Shown: positions 22,571 through 33,418, numbered from the stretch's first letter. The stretch: 50,898 bases of DNA from Scleroderma bovista (GCA_037178675.1 JAYMGJ010000316.1:1-50898); one strand, 5' to 3'. Notes: a model not told the origin generated them from the letters alone. Numbers and translations: made by a program.

Positions 22571-25500
22571 ATGACAAAGAAAAACCGCAAGACTGCAGAC
22601 AGCCAGTCCGGTCAACCCAGGTCCCACAGCACATTTTGGGCACATTTGGGCGCTCTGGTGCCGTTTCAGCGTAGACGAAAGCAGGAGAGTGAGGGACTCC
22701 TACATACTCACGAGCCATTCGTCGCTAACCCTACCACCTCAGTGGGGCACGAAGGGCCATCTTCTGTGTTCGAGGAGGTACGATGTTATCTACGTATCCG
22801 CGAGCTGGTTCTGAAGAGTTTCCATGCGGTGAACCACATCCAGTCCATACCGACAAACGTTGAAGACGCAGACATGGATTCTATGCCTGGACCAGCAAAC
22901 ATCGAAATCGGTCTTGTAGACACTGCGATGACCCAGTTAGATACCACGAACACTGGATATCGCCAAACCCTCAGCACTTTCAGCACCGTCGTCAATGGCA
23001 TCACTCGGGTCTGTCATCCCGGTTGCGGACGGTCAAGCTACTAATAATGGCGCATAGATCCATCCACATGCTCAAATGGCCTTGAGCGCATTGAACAGGG
23101 CCTCCAAGGTATGCATCGATCACCTCCGATACCCTTGATTAACGAAAATCTGGATAGTTGATGCTGTCGCAAGCGAGTGTCGACGCATCTATCGGAGGTC
23201 TTGTTACTGGAATCGAACGAACTTACAGGCTTATTCTGGAAAACAGCTCTTCATCGAAGATCAATGGGACGAAAGACGTCCTAGTGGAGATCGCCCAAGT
23301 CGTACAAGAATGCGCAGAGTTCGTCACAAAGTACTCGGAAACCAAAGCTTTTTGTACGCCATCTATTCCTGTAGTCTTCATGAGATTCATCTTTTCCACA
23401 GGGTCGTGGCTCGGGAAGGATGTTCCCTCGGAGACAACGACCAAGGTCGCAAACTATAACCGGAAATTAGAGAAGCTGGTGGTCGAGCTTCGAGATCAAC
23501 CAATTCCAGACATCCAATATGGCATTCAACAGATCTACGAAGATTTTAGCTCGAATTGCTTGACCTGTGCGGACAGAGTTGGACTCAATGAGGCAATGAA
23601 GTGCCTAGATGGCACGAGAATCGAGATCTTGAATGAAATTGTTGACTGGATCAACAACACAGACGCCGCTACACCGCGCATCTTCTGGCTCTACGGGCAG
23701 GCTGGAAAGGGGAAATCGGCCATAGCACACACGATTGCTCGGCACGCCCAGAATCTCGGCATGCTTGGATCGTGCTTCTGTTTCAGTCGCGTTAGACACC
23801 ACGAACAACTCCATACGAAGCTCTTCCCCACCATCGCGCGTGACTTGGCTCATCGCGACTTCCGTTTGCGACCGCTTCTGGTTGAGGTGACGGCCAAAAA
23901 CCATTTGTTGAGGGACACGACAGACATCGCAACACAGTGGAACAAACTCATTCTTGAACCCCTTTCCCAATTGAAAGGTTCCCCCACTGGAAATGTCGTG
24001 GTGGTTATTGATGCTTTGGATCAGAGTGGTGCGGAGCACACGAGGGCGACTGTTCTCAAGGTCCTTGCTGCATACAACGCGGAACTTCCAACAAATATCC
24101 GGATTCTCCTGACTTCTCGGCCGCTCGTGGACATTGGGAAGGCATTAAACACCGGTCCGCATATCTATATCAGGTCGCTCGATGCCATTGATACCGAGTC
24201 GACCATGCGCGACATTCGCCTCTATGTTTCTACCCGTCTGAAGACTCTCCGTGGCACGTTCACCGGTGAAAATTTCCAACAGCTCGCTGCAAAATCTGGC
24301 GGGGTATTCGAATGGGCACGTCTGGCATGCGACTTCATGTCTCCCCGAATCGGGGTGATCCCGAAGGACCGCTTCCGTCAAATCATGTCTCATGCTCCTG
24401 GCGACGGAAGGACTCTTCTCGATGAAATGTATACCACATTTTTGAAGGATCTTTTCCGAGGGTCCGATGACCGCCGGGACTTTCGTTCAGTCATGCGGCA
24501 GATCCTGTGGTTGAAGGAGCCGCTCCCTATCAGTGCATTGGACTTCATGCGTGACAGGTTCCCTCAGGAGGATGACCGCTATCCTGTAGGGTTGATCCTC
24601 AACTTCATGGCACCATTGCTTGCTGGTGCCAGTGAGGTATCCATTCCTGTCCGCCCCCTGCATGCTTCATTCTATGACTTTTTGCTCGACGAGAAACGCA
24701 GCAGAGAGTTCTTTATTCAGCAGGGTGATGCACATCGTAATCTTGCTGTTGCCTCGCTTTCTGTCATGCAAGCTGGCCTTCATTTCAACATCTGCAAACT
24801 GGAAACATCATACATCTCCAACTTGGAGGTGGTAGACTTGGAAAAGAGGGTCGAAGACAACATTCCACCACATCTGTTGTATTCATGTCGATTCTGGGCA
24901 ACCCACCTCCAAGCTGTGGCATTTGAGCAAGACCTGGCAGAATTAGTGAGGGGGCTGGTGACTGGAGAACAGATGCTATTTTGGTTGGAGGCTCTTGGTG
25001 TATCAAAGTTGATTAGGGAAGCCTGTGGGGCACTGATCTCTGCTGAGGGATGGTTGCAGGTAAGTTTATTCATGTGTAACATAGGATGTCATCCCACTAA
25101 CATTGAATTAGCACAGAAGAATGGGGTATGAAGAATTGTTGATGTTCATCAAGGATGGGATCAAATTTGTGGAGAACTTTGCTGGGATCATTGACAAGAG
25201 TACACCTCACCTGTACTTGTCAGCATTGCAATTTTCACCATCAAAGTCAATATTGGCAAGATCTCAGATTGAAAGGTTTTCAGGAATTGCACAAGTTGCT
25301 GTAGGACAACAGGATGACTGGCCCAGGAATCAACAGATTCTTCAAGGGCACACACACTGGGTATGGTCAGTTGCATTCTCACCAGATGGAAGGCACATTG
25401 TGTCAGGTTCAGAGGATAAGACAATCCGACTTTGGGATGCACAGACAGGTGGCCAGGTGGGCAACCCCCTCCAAGGGCACACCTCCTTCATCAACTCAGT

Positions 25501-26713
25501 TGCATTCTCACCAGATGGAAGGCACATTGTGTCAGGTTCAGAGGATAAGACAATCCGACTTTGGGATGCACAGACAGGTGGCCAGGTGGGCAATCCCCTC
25601 CAAGGGCACACCTCCTCAGTCTACTCAGTTGCATTCTCACCAGATGGAAGGCACATTGTGTCAGGTTCAAGGGATAACACAATCCGACTTTGGGATACAC
25701 AGACAGGTGGCCAGGTGGGCAACCCCCTCCAAGGGCACACCTCCTCAGTCTTGTCAGTTGCATTCTCACCAGATGGAAGACACATTGTGTCAGGTTCTTT
25801 GGATGAGACAATCCGACTTTGGGATGCACAGACAGGTGGCCAGGTGGGCAACCCCCTCCAAGGGCACACAGACTCAGTCTTGTCAGTTGCATTCTCACCA
25901 GATGGAAGGCACATTGTGTCAGGTTCAGAGGATAAGACAATCCGACTTTGGGATGCACAGACAGGTGGCCAGGTGGGCAACCCCCTCCAAGGGCACACCT
26001 CCTCAGTCCAGTCAGTTGCATTCTCACCAGATGGAAGGCACATTGTGTCAGGTTCTTGGGATGACACAATCCGACTTTGGGATGCACAGAGAGGTGGCCA
26101 GGTGGGCAACCCCCTCCAAGGGCACACCTCCTCAGTCCAGTCAGTTGCATTCTCACCAGATGGAAGGCACATTGTGTCAGGTTCTTGGGATGACACAATC
26201 CGACTTTGGGATGCACAGAGAGGTGGCCAGGTGGGCAACCCCCTCCAAGGGCACACCTCCTCAGTCCAGTCAGTTGCATTCTCACCAGATGGAAGGCACA
26301 TTGTGTCAGGTTCTTGTGCTAAGGCAATCCAACTTTGGGATGCACAGACAGGTGGCAATGTGGGAAACACCCTTAAAGAGAAAACCATAAATTCCCTCTC
26401 AAGTACACTCTCACCAATCCACTTCTCATCTTCAGCTGCACATGCACTCCATGATGCTCAGAGTCTTTTCATTAACATGTCCAATGTCAATTGGGACTGC
26501 CGAGACCTGATTCATTTGCAGAATGATGGCTGGATTGTGGGTCCCAATGGGAAACAGTTGCTATGGGTGCCTCCCTCATACCATAAATTGTTTTTCTATA
26601 CTCCCTGGACACATCTGGTAATCCCAAGAGGTATTCCTGAGCTTGATTTGAGCAAGATGGCTCATGGCCCTGCTTGGCATAGATGTTACACACCTGTTCC
26701 TGAGGATAATTAG
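22571..26713 (+). CDS. NLR2: NACHT NTPase with 8 WD40 repeats (STAND receptor), apparently intact
   Basis: Four exons rejoin in frame: 22571-23008, 23058-23108, 23158-25059 and 25112-26713, giving about 1330 residues. Introns are 49, 49 and 52 bases with GT...AG borders; the first contains a CTAAT branch-like site. Residues 1-340 form the variable N-terminal tail and a helical region of the type found ahead of NACHT in agaricomycete NLRs (LSTFSTVVNGI, HPHAQMALSALNRASK). NACHT has Walker A GQAGKGKS at about 343-350, Walker B VVVIDALD at about 444-451 and LLTSRP at about 480. Eight 43-residue WD40 units occupy about 873-1216, followed by the conserved tail ending CYTPVPEDN. A 27-base in-frame GTACGA...GCGAG segment at 22778-22804 could be coding or a micro-intron. 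No known enzymatic effector domain is visible at the N terminus. Expected role: intracellular sensing of self/non-self or invaders, by family analogy. Confidence 0.9.
25337..26368 (+). repeat. Tandem array of 8 WD40 units (129 bp each)
   Basis: These are the same units as in NLR1, with the same seven variable positions. Variable pairs at positions 6-7 include HW, SF, SS and DS. Two neighbouring units (about 25996-26250) share the unusual D-D-T and QRGG and are almost identical, which points to a recent unit duplication. Confidence 0.9.
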
Positions 26714-27417
26714 TTATTTGAGACAGACATTGATTACTTGACCTTCCTATGATACCTGTGGTTTGAGGTTTTACCAGTGTAATGATCTCCTGCATCTCTT
26801 AGTGATACATTGTAGAAATGTGGTGTGCACAGGAAAGCTCTCACCTAATTCAGATTGCATGAAGGTATACAAATGTGTATGGTACTACATAAACTAAGTA
26901 ATAGGATGGTGTTGAAATCCCTACTTGATCACTACCATTCTTTTGGTACTTACTGATAGTTTCCTTATTGGTGTGATGAGCATCCTTATGTAAGCATGGA
27001 GTATTTTCATCCGCTGGAGGATTCCTTTCACCTCAGTGTTCCAAATGAGACACTGAGGTAAGACATCTAGTCACCACTTTCTTTTACTTAGTACTAACCT
27101 ACTTATTAGTTTGCCTCTGAGCTAGGTTAGTTATCATACAGATAGTGTTCCAAGATGAATCACTGAGTTGCCTCTGAGCTAGTTCCCTGTGCACGAGCCA
27201 TCTAACAAAAGATGGGTGGTCACCATCATCACTTTGTTGGCATCCTCAGACCTTGGCAGTCATTACCATGATCATTGCCATCATCCATAAGGGCAGTTAT
27301 CATGTTGATGGTTGTTGTCACCATCTGTCAGCAGTAGTTCTTGTCTCCCAGTAGTGGCATAGGACTTGGGTGTGCTAATCATTACATTGATAGTGGCAGT
27401 GGTGGTCGTTGTCATCG
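26714..27417 (+). repeat. NLR2 3' flank, segmentally duplicated at 50303-50898
   Basis: From the stop codon onward (GTTATTTGAGACAGACATTG) the sequence matches 50328 onward closely, up to the Ty3 insertion at 27418, and continues after the element at 35497. The only large difference within it is the 301-bp insertion 26910-27210. No gene is visible. It contains GATG/GGTGGT-rich low-complexity sequence. Confidence 0.85.
26910..27210 (+). repeat. Solo LTR-like insertion (301 bp) with 5-bp target duplication
   Basis: The filled site is flanked by GATGG (26905-26909 and 27211-27215). The paralogous segment has the uninterrupted site AATAGGATGGGTGGTC at 50515-50530, so the insertion borders are read directly. 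It starts TGTTGAAATCC, carries CTTATGTAAG and a hairpin ACCTCAGTG / CACTGAGGT, and ends TCTAACAAAA. The terminal AAAA after TAACA is unusual for an LTR, which normally ends in CA. Confidence 0.8.
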
Positions 27418-28099
27418 TGTTAGAACCATTTCCTCCGACGAACTCCGACGCAAGCGGAGTTAAGTACAAAGGGTTGTTGACGACAGGCGGAGGAGATGCG
27501 GAAGGGTTTGAGGACTTGGCTTCAGCGTATGTGCTGCGCCCTTGCGATACCTGCGTCCTTGTATTTCGGAGGACTAAGGGACAGAGAGACGGAGGTCCGA
27601 CGAAGGTTGGAGTTGCCAGAAGGCAGAGGAGAACAGAGGAGAGTTCGCGGGAGGTATTCAAGCTGATATTCGAACTGAGGGACAATCCCCTCAGCGTGCG
27701 GAGTACTTATACTTTACATCGGGAATGTACAGTAACCGAGAAGCAGAGGGAAACATAGCGGAGACGTAGGTAAGAGTCTGCGGATGACAAACGGATGAGT
27801 AACATACACGGAACGGAGATCAGTGATAAGCGCAACGGATCAAAAGGTTAACGGATCACAGCTATGAGTAATCATATCTTAATCTAAAACGGGAACAAAG
27901 GAAACAGGAACAGAGACGGAACGGAAGCATACGATAACCGGAGGCATAGGCGCGGAACTATATACCAAAAGGAGACGGAGCGTCAATAGTCGGAGCGGAG
28001 ATGGATACATAGCGTCGGAGGTGTGCGATTACGATCGGACTTGAGTTTACAACAGACTAGAGGCCTTGCGGAGTCACGAGGCGTCACGCGGTCATGACA
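27418..28099 (-). repeat. Ty3 3' LTR (682 bp)
   Basis: On the element strand it runs from TGTCATGACC to GGTTCTAACA. It differs from the 5' LTR at ten sites, all CpG transitions. A short frame common to both LTRs is not supported as a gene. Confidence 0.93.
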
Positions 28100-28116
28100 G
28101 TATCCCCCCTTTAGGG
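28100..28116 (-). promoter_or_regulatory. Polypurine tract of the Ty3 element
   Basis: On the element strand CCCTAAAGGGGGGATAC lies directly before the 3' LTR. It is the expected primer site for plus-strand DNA synthesis and fixes the element's orientation as minus. Confidence 0.8.
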
Positions 28117-28277
28117 CCTGAACCCTTGAGGGCCTTTGTGCATGTGGACTTCGCAGGTCTGGCATTGTTCTGCTGAGGTAAGCTTTTGATCGGAGTCCGG
28201 AAATTTAACGTGGGCGCGTATAAGAGTGCGACGCATGTTGTCCGCATTGTTCAAACACCTTGTCCTTCTACCACAAC

Positions 28278-29569
28278 ATGGCTTCCCAACACACCACACC
28301 CATCCCCGCCGAGAACCAGCAACGCGACTGGAAGGAAGCGGAAGACCACGAGCTGGTCACCGACTCTGAAGACGACGAGGCCGACGCAACGGTGAAGTTC
28401 GTGGAGCACGAGCGGAGAGAAGTAGCGAGGAAGGCGGCGGAAGCAGAGCAGTGATGAAAGGTAGAGGAGGCGCGAGCAGAAGTGCAGAGGAGGAAGGAGG
28501 TGCGTGGCGAACGCACTGTTCGCAAGGTAGTACTGACGCGAAGGCGACATGGCAGGCACGCAGGGCCGAAGAGGCTCGCAAAGCGGAGGAGGCGAGAGCA
28601 GAGGCGGCGCGCAAGGTGGAAGAAGAGGCGAAGGTGGAAGCAGCGCGTAAAGCGGAGGAGGAACGGAAGGCAGAGGAAGAGCGAGAGCGCGAGAAGCGGA
28701 TCGAGGCGCTGCAAGAGGCACACATAGAGCGACAAAGGCGGGAATTCGAGACGCGGAAGGCGCTGGAGCAGCAGCGGCAGTTACAGGCGCGAGCGGAGTC
28801 TATCGCGGCTACACAAGGTAGCGGAGAGGGGACGATGGCGGCGCCAACAGTGACGACAGCGGTGAGGCGTTCTGCCTGCGTGAGGTGCCGGGAACACCTC
28901 AACAACCCGATTGGGTGTGTGGCTCAGGCGAGCTCGAAGGCGACGGCCTGTGCACGCTGCCAGGCTGCACGCAAATTGTGCTCGTGGAGCACGGCAGGGA
29001 AGGCTGCGGAGGCGTCGACACCAGCGGGGAGCGCGACGGAGGGAAGTGGGAAGCCGGTGGAGAAGTGCGCGACGAAGAGGAGGTCGAGGACCGCGACGAA
29101 CACGTCGCCAAGGGGCGGAGAGAAGCGCAAGAAGACCCGTACGACGACGGAGGAGGGGGAAGACGAAGAGGAGATGTTTGGGGTCCCGAAGGCGATGGCG
29201 GAGGAGCAGCGCGACGCGCTGGGTATGCTTACCCAGTCGCTAGCGCAGCTGTCAGAGCGCTTGGCAGCCTCCGAGGCGCGGGAGATCGAGAGGCTCGAGA
29301 TCAAGCGAGAGCGCTTGGCGCTCGAAAGGAGGCGGTCGGCAAGGGAGGATGAGAGGGTGGAGATGGAGAGGGCTCGATTGGAGATCGAGCAACAGCGGGT
29401 GGAGGACATGTGGCGCCTTGGCACGTTGGTGCGGGCACCCTTTGTCCAAGGGTCGTCGACAGGGTCGACGCGGAGGGAGTTGGAGGCGGCGAAGGCGACC
29501 GAGGTCGAGAAGGGAGCGGAGGTGGACGATGAAGATGGTATGGCTGACGTGGAGGGAGAGGATGACTGA
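28278..29569 (+). pseudogene. Extra ORF on the opposite strand of the Ty3 element: coiled-coil protein with Cys cluster
   Basis: It lies between pol and the 3' LTR and reads against them. An acidic start (MASQHTTPIPAENQQRDWKE, 28278) leads into a long Lys/Glu/Arg-rich heptad region. A cysteine cluster CVRCREH...C...CARCQAARKLCSW (around 28877-28990) follows, with C-x2-C and C-x2-C-x6-C spacing of a fungal DNA-binding type. After a Lys/Arg-rich patch comes a second coiled coil and an acidic end EDGMADVEGEDD. Two adjacent TGA codons (28452-28457) interrupt the first exon in frame; both would be Arg codons if they were CGA. A GTGCGT...GGCAG intron at about 28500-28555 would link the exons. A similar host-type Zn-cluster protein is the alternative. 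Function unknown. Confidence 0.6.
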
Positions 29570-29687
29570 CGGACTAACTGCATATATATATTTTTTTTTG
29601 CTTTTGTACTACCGTTTTTGTTATTTGAATGGAGTATTTTTGCGGATTTGTAAGATATCGGAGTGAGTTCGGAGGTGGCAGGATGAT

Positions 29688-32600
29688 TTAGGCGGACTTG
29701 TGCGGACCAGGTTTGCCTGGGTACTTGTGATGGAAATCTTCGATGAGCTCCGACGCATGGTTGAGCTCAGTGGCAAGGAGCCACGATGTTTCTTCATCTG
29801 TACCGGCGTAGCCAGCCCAGCGGACTAAGTAGAGGAGTTGGCAGTGGCGTCTTCTGCGGTCGATCTTGGAGTCTAGGATTTCTTCAACTTCGTATTCGAC
29901 TTCTCCGTCAACTTCAATCGGAGGTGGCGGAGATTGGACGCGATTGGGAATACTGCTTTGGTGGGAGGTCTCGAGTTGAGACACGTGGAATACTGGGTGC
30001 ACGGACTTCATGGTGTTGGGGAGTCGGAGCATGAAGGAGAGCGATCCAGGTTTGGCTATTATTTCGAAGGGTCCGAAATTCTTGTCGGAGAGCTTCTTGG
30101 ATGGGCGTGTAGACCTGAAATACTTTGCTTTCACATAGACTTGATCACCTATCTTGAAATCCGGTGGAGTTGATCTTTTCGCATCTGCGGGGCCTTGGTA
30201 GCACTGTTGCGCAAGGGCCATCTCAGAGCGGAGGAACTCATGGAGTTCTTTGAGGTCGGAGGTATATTCTTGAGCGCGGGAAGAACTGAGGCCCAAGTCG
30301 GAGTTGACTGCGATGTCGGGGTGGTAGCCTTTATTAGCGAAGAAGGGCAAGACACCAGTGGTTGCGCTAGGGGAGTTATTAAACGCGAACTCCACAAGTG
30401 GGAGGAGTTCGGCCCAGTTGTCTTGTTGATAATTGCAGTAGATTCGGAGGTACTGCTCGAGTGTTTGGTTCGTCCGCTCGGTTTGACCATCTCCTTCTGG
30501 GTGATAGCCAGAGGTGAAATGTAAGGTCATTCCGAGTGCTTTTCCGAGTGATCGGAAGAAGTGAGAGACGAACTCCGAACCTCTGTCGGAGGTGACATGG
30601 GTGGGTACTCCGTGTTTGGAAGACACATGCGCGACGAAAAGCTTGGCAAGCTCAGGGGAAGTGATGGTGTCGTAGGTCGGAATGAATATTCCTTGCTTCG
30701 AGAGGCGATCCACGACGACTAGGATGGAGGTGAATCCATCGGAAGAAGGTAGTTGCTCGATGAAGTCCATGGATATGGAATGCCATGGGCGAGCGGGGAT
30801 CGGGAGTTGTTTTAGTAGGCCGTAGGGTCTGTGCCTAGGGACCTTAGCACGTCCGCAGGATGTGCAGGAACTTACGTAGTCTTTTACGAAGGTGCGGACA
30901 CCTGGCCAGGTATATTCCCGGCGGACTAGTTCCAAAGTGCGGTTCTGGCCGAAGTGGCCAGAGAGCGGATGGTCGTGCTTGTAGCGGAGGACTCTGAGGC
31001 GGAGGTCGTTGGTGTCCGGCACATAGATCCTATCATCAAGGCGGAGCAAGCCAGCGGAGTCCGTTGACCACCGAGAATCGGATGAGTCGGACTTGTGACT
31101 GAGCGCGACGGGATCAGAGGGGAGAGCTGCGAGGATGTCTTTGTGGAGTTGTTCCACGTCGACAAGGATGGCAGCGCGGATTGCCGGAGTGAGGAGAATG
31201 GTTGCCCTAAGGGAGGACGCGAGTTGTTCTTGGGTGAACATGGGTCGGAGGTTGTGTGGGTTGACCCGAGCGTAGTCCCTATCCCCCTCTTTTGGGTAGA
31301 CGTCCCAGCATCGAGTGAGGGCATCGGGTTTAGCTCCGAGGCGTCCAGGGCGGAAGCGGATGGCGAGGTTGAACTGCGAGAGATACTCCGACCAGTGGGC
31401 TTGACGCCGAGTCAAGACCTTGGAGCTGGAGAAATACTCCAAATTCTTGTGGTCAGTGACCACGTCGACCGGAGTGGCGGAGCCCTCAAGGTAGTGTCGC
31501 CAGTGCTTGAAGGCCTCGAAGATGGCCAAAAGGTCCTTGTCATGGGTGTCGTAGTTGAGCTCAGGGACGGACAGAGTCCACGAATAGTATGCGACAGGAT
31601 GGAGGACCTCGTCGGAGCCAGTGATGGAAAGGATTCCAGCAATGGCGTAGTCCAAAGCATCGGTCTCCACAGTCAGCGGAGCGTCAGGGACCCAGTGGGT
31701 AAGGATAGGAGCGGAGGTGAAGGCCTTCTTCAGGAGGTTAAAGGCGGAGCGACAGTCCTCACCAAAATTCCAAGGAATGTTTTTGCGGGTAAGCCGTGTG
31801 AGAGGCACGACAATGTCGGAGTAGTTGAAGATGAAACGATGGTAGAAGTTCGCAAAACTGAGGAAGGACTGGATGTCCTTCACCTTGCGGGGTTCTGGCC
31901 AGTCGGAGATGGCTTTGACTTTGTCGGCGGACATGGAAAGGCCATCGGGGGAGAGGCAGAAGCCCAGGTATTTGGTGGAGGTGGTATGGAATTCGCACTT
32001 CTCTGGCTTAGCAAAGAGATTATGCTTGCAGAGGCGTTGGAGGACTTCGCGGACATGCTGTTGATGCGATTCGATGTCTTCGGAGTAGATAAGGATGTCG
32101 TCTAGGTAGACGACAACACAGACATCAAGCATGTCGGAGAGAATGCTGTTAACAAATCGCTGGAAAGCTGCGGGAGCATTGGTCAAGCCGAAAGGCATGA
32201 CATTCCACTCGAAGGAACCATACCGCGTGCGAAACGCGGTCTTCCATTCATCCCCTTCAGCGATGCGGACCAAGTGATACGCGTGGCGGAGATCGATCTT
32301 TGAGTAGATCTTTGCCTTGCTGGGGGAATCGAGGAGGTCGGAGATGAGAGGGAGTGGGTAGCGGTCTTTCTTTGATATTTTGTTCAGTCCTCTGTAGTCG
32401 ACGCAGAGGCGGAGTGATCCATCCTTTTTGCGTACGAACAGGACAGGAGCTCCATGAGCGGAGGTCAACTGTCGAATGAAGCCGTAGGAGAGGTGCTCGT
32501 CGATGAATGTGCGGAGCGCCCCTAATTCAGTCTGTGAAAGGGAGTACACAGTGCCCAGTGGAGGACTAGCGCCTTCCTCCAAATCGATTCGGAGATCATA

Positions 32601-33299
32601 CTCGCGATGCGGAGCGAGCGTGGTAGCTTTTGCCTTGCTGAAGACGTCAGCGAAGTCATGGTAGACTTCTGGCACAGCGGAGAGATTGGGAGAATCGACA
32701 GGAGTGGCAGCGGAGGCTGAGCGGAGCTTCGCTTCTTCTGGGCGGATGTACAGCGTGAAGTTGGTAGATCCTGTGAGTTTGCAAGCGCGCGCGAATGCAG
32801 CAGCGCCTATCAGCGAAACGTAGGGGGCGGTCAACTGAGGCGAGTCGGAGTCAGAGGGCGGAGATGAGTCCTCAGGTGGCAGAGCCGTGGAGGCAGTCGC
32901 AGAGGCGGACTCGACAGAAGGAGGTACCGGGGATGTGGGCATTCGCAGTGTGCCTTTACGGAATTCGATGTGGCCCAAGACCCAGTCAATCAACGGATTG
33001 TAGTGGGTGAGCCAGCTGTGTCCGAGGACCAGCACGCAGGAGGAATCCAGCAGAGTTACGTAGAAAGTTTCGGAGTTGACTTCGCCTGTGGAGAACTGAA
33101 TGTCGAGTTTCATGGCTTTGGTAATGAAGGTGCTTGTAGAACCGTCTAGGAGGCGGAGTTCAAGCGGAGTGATTGCGTAGGTTTCAAGAGAGTGTTTATT
33201 AACAAATTTGCTATCTATGAAACAGTGGCTAGAGCCAGAGTCAACGAGAGCGGAAACAGGAGGAATAACGATAGTGGACGTAATCGTGACGGAGGGCAT
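29688..33299 (-). CDS. Ty3 Pol polyprotein with C-terminal chromodomain
   Basis: 1203 residues from the first ATG, but the frame is open upstream to beyond the gag stop, so translation probably enters by frameshift. Protease active site ALVDSGS at residues 18-23. Reverse transcriptase with SKIDLRHAY, MPFGLTNAPAAF and catalytic YLDD at 398-401. RNase H with TVETDALDYAIAG, NYDTHDKDLLAI and TDHKNL. Integrase with an H-x5-H...C-x2-C zinc site (about 776-815) and D845, D905, E941. A chromodomain near the end (YEVEEILDSK, LVRWAGY, TSWL) should direct integration to particular chromatin. All catalytic residues are present, so the protein looks functional. Confidence 0.95.
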   Translation of the reverse strand: MPSVTITSTIVIPPVSALVDSGSSHCFIDSKFVNKHSLETYAITPLELRLLDGSTSTFITKAMKLDIQFSTGEVNSETFYVTLLDSSCVLVLGHSWLTHYNPLIDWVLGHIEFRKGTLRMPTSPVPPSVESASATASTALPPEDSSPPSDSDSPQLTAPYVSLIGAAAFARACKLTGSTNFTLYIRPEEAKLRSASAATPVDSPNLSAVPEVYHDFADVFSKAKATTLAPHREYDLRIDLEEGASPPLGTVYSLSQTELGALRTFIDEHLSYGFIRQLTSAHGAPVLFVRKKDGSLRLCVDYRGLNKISKKDRYPLPLISDLLDSPSKAKIYSKIDLRHAYHLVRIAEGDEWKTAFRTRYGSFEWNVMPFGLTNAPAAFQRFVNSILSDMLDVCVVVYLDDILIYSEDIESHQQHVREVLQRLCKHNLFAKPEKCEFHTTSTKYLGFCLSPDGLSMSADKVKAISDWPEPRKVKDIQSFLSFANFYHRFIFNYSDIVVPLTRLTRKNIPWNFGEDCRSAFNLLKKAFTSAPILTHWVPDAPLTVETDALDYAIAGILSITGSDEVLHPVAYYSWTLSVPELNYDTHDKDLLAIFEAFKHWRHYLEGSATPVDVVTDHKNLEYFSSSKVLTRRQAHWSEYLSQFNLAIRFRPGRLGAKPDALTRCWDVYPKEGDRDYARVNPHNLRPMFTQEQLASSLRATILLTPAIRAAILVDVEQLHKDILAALPSDPVALSHKSDSSDSRWSTDSAGLLRLDDRIYVPDTNDLRLRVLRYKHDHPLSGHFGQNRTLELVRREYTWPGVRTFVKDYVSSCTSCGRAKVPRHRPYGLLKQLPIPARPWHSISMDFIEQLPSSDGFTSILVVVDRLSKQGIFIPTYDTITSPELAKLFVAHVSSKHGVPTHVTSDRGSEFVSHFFRSLGKALGMTLHFTSGYHPEGDGQTERTNQTLEQYLRIYCNYQQDNWAELLPLVEFAFNNSPSATTGVLPFFANKGYHPDIAVNSDLGLSSSRAQEYTSDLKELHEFLRSEMALAQQCYQGPADAKRSTPPDFKIGDQVYVKAKYFRSTRPSKKLSDKNFGPFEIIAKPGSLSFMLRLPNTMKSVHPVFHVSQLETSHQSSIPNRVQSPPPPIEVDGEVEYEVEEILDSKIDRRRRHCQLLYLVRWAGYAGTDEETSWLLATELNHASELIEDFHHKYPGKPGPHKSA

Positions 33300-33406
33300 A
33301 AGGGAGTTGGGATCGGAGAGAGCGGACGCGTTGAGGCGTAACTCCGTAGGTGCACAGTCGGAGTCAACGCAACCCCCAGCTTGTGCGGAGTTCTGGGAGC
33401 TGCTGT

Positions 33407-33418
33407 CTAATTTTTTGA
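33407..33418 (-). promoter_or_regulatory. Probable -1 ribosomal frameshift site at the gag stop
   Basis: In the gag frame the message reads TCA AAA AAT TAG. The heptamer A AAA AAT (33416-33410) fits the X-XXY-YYZ rule, and the pol frame is -1 relative to gag. After slippage the frame continues TTA GAC AGC without a stop into pol. Confidence 0.75.

Noticed and set aside
27421..27758. Open frames of about 130 codons inside both Ty3 LTRs
   Set aside because: They sit in regulatory LTR sequence, lack a domain, and one copy has a changed end. They are explained by CpG- and GGA-rich LTR composition.
31095..32105. 336-codon open frame antisense to pol
   Set aside because: It overlaps the reverse-transcriptase and RNase H coding sequence exactly, and its composition follows from the GC-rich pol codons. 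No domain or start context supports it.
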